Source: an uncultured Lachnospiraceae bacterium
GTDB taxonomy: Bacteria; Bacillota_A; Clostridia; Lachnospirales; Lachnospiraceae
Length of the DNA stretch: 9,508 nucleotides
Direction of reading: 5' to 3'
NCBI GenBank assembly: GCA_946621895.1
Contig: CAMOOZ010000162.1
Coordinates: forward strand, 1 to 9,508
The position numbers were made by a program, and so were the translations under genes. The notes below the pieces were generated by a model, which ran no database searches, had not been told where the DNA came from, and was given only the letters and a program-made list of their open reading frames with translations. Below are positions 7,172 through 9,508 of this stretch, in pieces; the first letter of the stretch is position 1; every line of letters begins with the position of its first letter.

Positions 7172-7198
7172 GAAAGCGCTGATTAAATCGGCGTTTCC
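7171..7198 (+). other. Hairpin directly after the esterase stop codon
   Basis: GGAAA (7171-7175) and CGCTGAT (7177-7183) pair with ATCGGCG (7187-7193) and TTTCC (7194-7198). This gives a 12-bp stem with one bulged G and a TAA loop. No T-run follows, so it is not a classical terminator. It may be a mRNA 3' stabiliser, a weak terminator or part of a dispersed repeat. The rest of 7199-7300 shows no clear promoter; a short GCCCG/CGGGC inverted repeat (7229-7247) is the only other structure seen. Confidence 0.4.
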
Positions 7199-7288
7199 CT
7201 GGCTTTGCCGCAGCTTTTCATTGCATCCGCCCGGAAAACAGACGGGCAGAAAGACAGTGTTTTTATCGCTGAGGTTCCTGAAAGGGTC

Positions 7289-7297
7289 GAGGAGAGG
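7289..7297 (+). promoter_or_regulatory. Ribosome binding site deciding the 7301 start
   Basis: GAGGAGAGG ends 3 nt before the ATG at 7301, with its GAGGAG part 6 nt upstream. A TTG start at 7205 would place 32 hydrophilic residues before the lipoprotein signal sequence, so the 7301 start is preferred. Confidence 0.8.
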
Positions 7298-7300
7298 AAG

Positions 7301-8167
7301 ATGAAGACGAAACTTATTTCCTGTAGGCTGCTGTCGCTTGTTCTGGGGCTTACGGGCTGCACCGGGATGCTGGGAGCGGGCGGAGGCCTGCTCTCGCAGG
7401 GAGGAAACAGCCTCTTCAGCGGAGAGGGCGGATCCTTCTGGGAAGGCGAGGATCCGCTTTACTGGGACGAAGAGCACGGAGAAGAGCCCCATGGACACGG
7501 ACAGGATCACGGGGAAGAGCAGGAGCATGCTTCGCAATATGATCACGGGGAAGAGCAGGAGGATGCCCCGCAATATGATCCCTGGGAGGAGCAGGAGGAC
7601 TATGCGGAGCAGGCGCAGGAGCCCGCAGAGGAGCAGGCCGATGGCGATGCGCAGGAAAACGGTTCCGGAAGCAGCTCTTCCGATCAGGGCAGCGCCTCCG
7701 ATCAGGCGCAGGAGCCTGATCCCGATGCCTATCCCGCGCCTGATTTTTCCCTGACGGATCAGTTCGGCAATACCCACCGCTTAAGCGACTACAGGGGAAA
7801 GGTGGTATTCTTAAATTTCTGGGCCACCTGGTGCTCGCCCTGCAGGGCGGAAATGCCGGATATCCAGAAGCTTTACGAGGAATTCAGGACAGACGGCAGG
7901 GATGATGTGGTCATTCTCGGTGTGGCCTATCCGGGTAATTTTTCCGAGGAAAGCGTTTCCGGCGTCAGCAGCTTTCTGGAGGAAAACGGTTATACCTATC
8001 CGGTGGTGATGGACACGAGCGCGCAGACCTCCGTGGATTATTATATCCAGGCCTTTCCGACCACCTATATGATCGATAAGAACGGCAATATCTTCGGCTA
8101 CATGGAGGGGATGCTGGAAGAGTCTGACATGCGGGAAATGATAAACTCCACGCTGAACGGAAGATAG
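7301..8167 (+). CDS. TlpA/ResA-like thiol-disulfide oxidoreductase lipoprotein
   Basis: A 288-residue protein predicted to sit on the outer face of the cytoplasmic membrane. A basic N-terminus and hydrophobic core end in the lipobox LTGC, giving lipidated Cys20. A spacer of about 120 residues follows, very rich in Glu, Gln, Asp, His, Gly and Ser, with a 12-residue repeat (see the repeat entry). The thioredoxin-fold domain (about 146-288) begins with PAPDFSLTDQFG, typical of the AhpC-TSA/Redoxin group. It carries the redox motif WCSPC (177-181) after NFWAT and the cis-proline P253 in FPTTYMID. TlpA/ResA proteins reduce or exchange extracytoplasmic disulfides, for example during cytochrome c maturation or in oxidative protection. 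No partner such as CcdA or a cytochrome gene lies in the window, so the substrate is open. The gene is preceded by a 129-nt gap and converges with the diguanylate cyclase gene. Confidence 0.93.
   Translation: MKTKLISCRLLSLVLGLTGCTGMLGAGGGLLSQGGNSLFSGEGGSFWEGEDPLYWDEEHGEEPHGHGQDHGEEQEHASQYDHGEEQEDAPQYDPWEEQEDYAEQAQEPAEEQADGDAQENGSGSSSSDQGSASDQAQEPDPDAYPAPDFSLTDQFGNTHRLSDYRGKVVFLNFWATWCSPCRAEMPDIQKLYEEFRTDGRDDVVILGVAYPGNFSEESVSGVSSFLEENGYTYPVVMDTSAQTSVDYYIQAFPTTYMIDKNGNIFGYMEGMLEESDMREMINSTLNGR
7505..7606 (+). repeat. 36-bp in-frame tandem repeat encoding a His/Glu/Gln-rich linker
   Basis: Two adjacent 36-bp units (7505-7540 and 7541-7576) differ at only a few bases and encode DHGEEQEHASQY and DHGEEQEDAPQY. 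A third, diverged unit (from 7577) begins DPWEEQEDYAEQ. The HGEEPHGHG segment just upstream looks like an older copy. Units stay in frame, so copy number could vary between strains without breaking the protein. Confidence 0.85.
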
Positions 8168-8181
8168 AAAAAACTTACAGC

Positions 8182-8239
8182 AAACAGGCGGGATACACAG
8201 GCGGGGGGATCAGGTTCTCCCCGCCTTCTGCGCCTGTTT
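8182..8239. terminator. Nested hairpin between convergent genes, possible bidirectional terminator
   Basis: An inner stem (8200-8209 with 8216-8225, one G-U pair, 6-nt loop) sits inside an outer 9-bp stem, AAACAGGCG (8182-8190) with CGCCTGTTT (8231-8239). On the minus strand a run of six T (complement of 8168-8173) follows the outer stem after about 8 nt. On the plus strand no T-run follows. The stop codon of the minus-strand gene lies in the inner loop. Confidence 0.45.
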
Positions 8240-9508
8240 ATCCTTATACATTTCGGCATCGGCGCGTTTGAACACGCTTTCCGCATCGCTGTCGAGTGCC
8301 GGATCATACACGGCATAGCCGATGGCCGCCGATACCCTTTCCCAGTATTCCTGCGATGTGTCGGAATGCTCTTTGTCCACCGTGGCTCTGAAATTCCCGA
8401 TCAGCGCATTGATATGCTCCAGATCGCCGCCCTTCAGGACAACGACGAATTCATCACCGCCGATCCGGAAGACCGGTGAATGACAGAAAACATCGCAGGT
8501 GATCTTGCAGACCTTTTTGATCGCCACATTTCCCTTATCATGTCCATAGGTGTCATTGATCCGCTTGAGGTAATTCAGATCCACCATCGCGATCCCGTAG
8601 GAGGCCAGCCTGCCCTCCGCAAAATCCCTTTCCAGTGTCTGGAGCTCGGCATCATAGGCGGTTTTATTCCGAATGCCGGTCAGGGAATCCCTGTTGGCCA
8701 GCTTCTTCATCTCGGCGGATTCCTCACGCACGGTGGTGAGCTCCTGCCTGGTCGCGTCCAGCGTGATGAAGTAATTGTTGATATCCGTTTCCATTTTTTT
8801 CATGGAATCGGCGAGCACGCCGATCTCATCATCCGAACGGATGTCCAGCTTTGAAAAATCATCTTTCAGTCGGTTTTCATTGCCCGTCCAGTAATTTTCA
8901 GCCGTATTCGACAGGCGGACCAGGGGAATGATGATGCTCTTATTCACGATATGCGCGCCGATCACATCCACGAGGATGACGCTGACTAACGCCAGAATGA
9001 TCAGGAGCGTCGTGGTCTGGTTCTGCGCCCCGATGATCGTATCCATGGAGATGTCCGTGCAGGTATAGGCGAGTACCTCTCCGGTATCGCTGAAGATCGG
9101 CATGATCGAAGAGACCAGCCAGCCGTACTCCTGCGTTTCCGTGATATATGCGCTGTAGCCCTCCTCCGGATGGGCCTTCAGGAAGTTCGCCTGCTCTACG
9201 CCCCATTCGTAGGCATCAATACAGCCGATGGGGCAGGGCTCCTCCGCATCCGCGTCCGCCAGGTAGATGAAGCGGCTGTTTTCCACATCCACATAGTAGA
9301 TATAAATACAGTTCACATGGTTTACATCCTGTATCCTTCGCAGCTTGTCCACGGTGCTCCGGTAGGCCGGATGGGCATAGATCGAAATATACTTTCCGAC
9401 ATATTCCTCAAACTCGGGAGAGCCCCAGCTCTCGCTGGTCACGGGATGCTCTATGCCCTGATAGATCTTCAGCACTTCATCCCGCAGCGCCCGCACCTCC
9501 TCCGGCTC
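8210..9508 (-). CDS. Membrane-bound diguanylate cyclase with HAMP and GGDEF (5' end cut by window edge)
   Basis: Synthesises c-di-GMP from two GTP. The frame is open to the right edge. A GTG at 9494-9496 is possible, but no first membrane helix is present, so the N-terminus probably lies outside. Counting from that GTG: extracytoplasmic sensor about 1-160; membrane helix about 163-185; HAMP about 186-245; a signalling helix with the RDSLTGIRN entry motif (269-277); and the GGDEF domain to 428. The active site RIGGDEF (344-350), metal-binding Asp306 in MVDLN and INDTYGHDKG (313-322) are intact. The inhibitory RxxD site is absent (FCHS at that position), so product feedback through it is unlikely. 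No EAL domain is present. The sensor ends AYTCTDISMDTI, close to AYLLADIPISTV in the phosphatase at 2871-4565, and both have a PC motif after a DA pair. The ligand is unknown. Confidence 0.93.
   Translation of the reverse strand, partial: EPEEVRALRDEVLKIYQGIEHPVTSESWGSPEFEEYVGKYISIYAHPAYRSTVDKLRRIQDVNHVNCIYIYYVDVENSRFIYLADADAEEPCPIGCIDAYEWGVEQANFLKAHPEEGYSAYITETQEYGWLVSSIMPIFSDTGEVLAYTCTDISMDTIIGAQNQTTTLLIILALVSVILVDVIGAHIVNKSIIIPLVRLSNTAENYWTGNENRLKDDFSKLDIRSDDEIGVLADSMKKMETDINNYFITLDATRQELTTVREESAEMKKLANRDSLTGIRNKTAYDAELQTLERDFAEGRLASYGIAMVDLNYLKRINDTYGHDKGNVAIKKVCKITCDVFCHSPVFRIGGDEFVVVLKGGDLEHINALIGNFRATVDKEHSDTSQEYWERVSAAIGYAVYDPALDSDAESVFKRADAEMYKDKQAQKAGRT

Noticed and set aside
7229..7270. 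GCCCG/CGGGC inverted repeat followed by a T-rich stretch as a terminator
   Set aside because: The stem is only 5 bp with a 9-nt loop, and the T-run begins more than 10 nt after it.
7205..7300. TTG start extending the lipoprotein
   Set aside because: The lipoprotein signal sequence must be N-terminal, and a good ribosome binding site precedes the ATG at 7301.
7505..7576. Short direct repeats considered as a CRISPR array
   Set aside because: The units are adjacent with no spacers, in frame, and encode a low-complexity protein linker.

Overview
The window looks like a chromosomal segment of a moderately GC-rich Gram-positive gut-type Clostridia, probably Lachnospiraceae or a relative. This is inferred from strong AGGAGG-type ribosome binding sites, the style of the signalling proteins, a lipoprotein signal, and a KDPG aldolase fused to a VOC domain, a form I recall from that group. 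No tRNA, rRNA, CRISPR array, insertion sequence or phage gene was found.

Layout. (1) Positions 2-2085: an unrecognised, charged, helical protein cut by the left edge, overlapping by 19 nt a two-domain GNAT acetyltransferase; the two are probably translationally coupled. (2) Positions 2145-2773: a monocistronic unit with an extended -10 promoter, a structured leader, a small four-helix membrane protein and a strong intrinsic terminator. (3) Positions 2871-4565: a membrane-anchored sensor phosphatase of the RsbU/SpoIIE PP2C type (sensor, HAMP, phosphatase). (4) Positions 4632-7171: KDPG/KHG aldolase-VOC fusion, then an unusual protein with an N-terminal module resembling anti-sigma-factor ATPases and a C-terminal HSL-type esterase with a complete Ser-Asp-His triad. 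(5) Positions 7301-8167: a lipid-anchored TlpA/ResA-like thiol-disulfide oxidoreductase on a His/Glu/Gln-rich repeat linker. (6) Positions 8210-9508, minus strand: a HAMP-GGDEF diguanylate cyclase cut by the right edge and convergent with the lipoprotein gene. A nested hairpin lies between them.

How they fit. Two signalling enzymes with different outputs (protein dephosphorylation and c-di-GMP synthesis) seem to carry related extracytoplasmic sensor domains, so the locus may sense related cues. The phosphatase could act in partner switching, and the ATPase-like module of the esterase fusion is the only visible candidate partner; no STAS protein is present. The aldolase and esterase would suit catabolism of an acylated sugar or sugar-acid substrate, but nothing here fixes the substrate.

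The stretches between genes are all under 200 bases. The most unusual items are the ATPase-like/esterase fusion, active-site substitutions in the aldolase half of the aldolase-VOC fusion, and the shared sensor. I did not find a clear-cut, wholly new multigene system.
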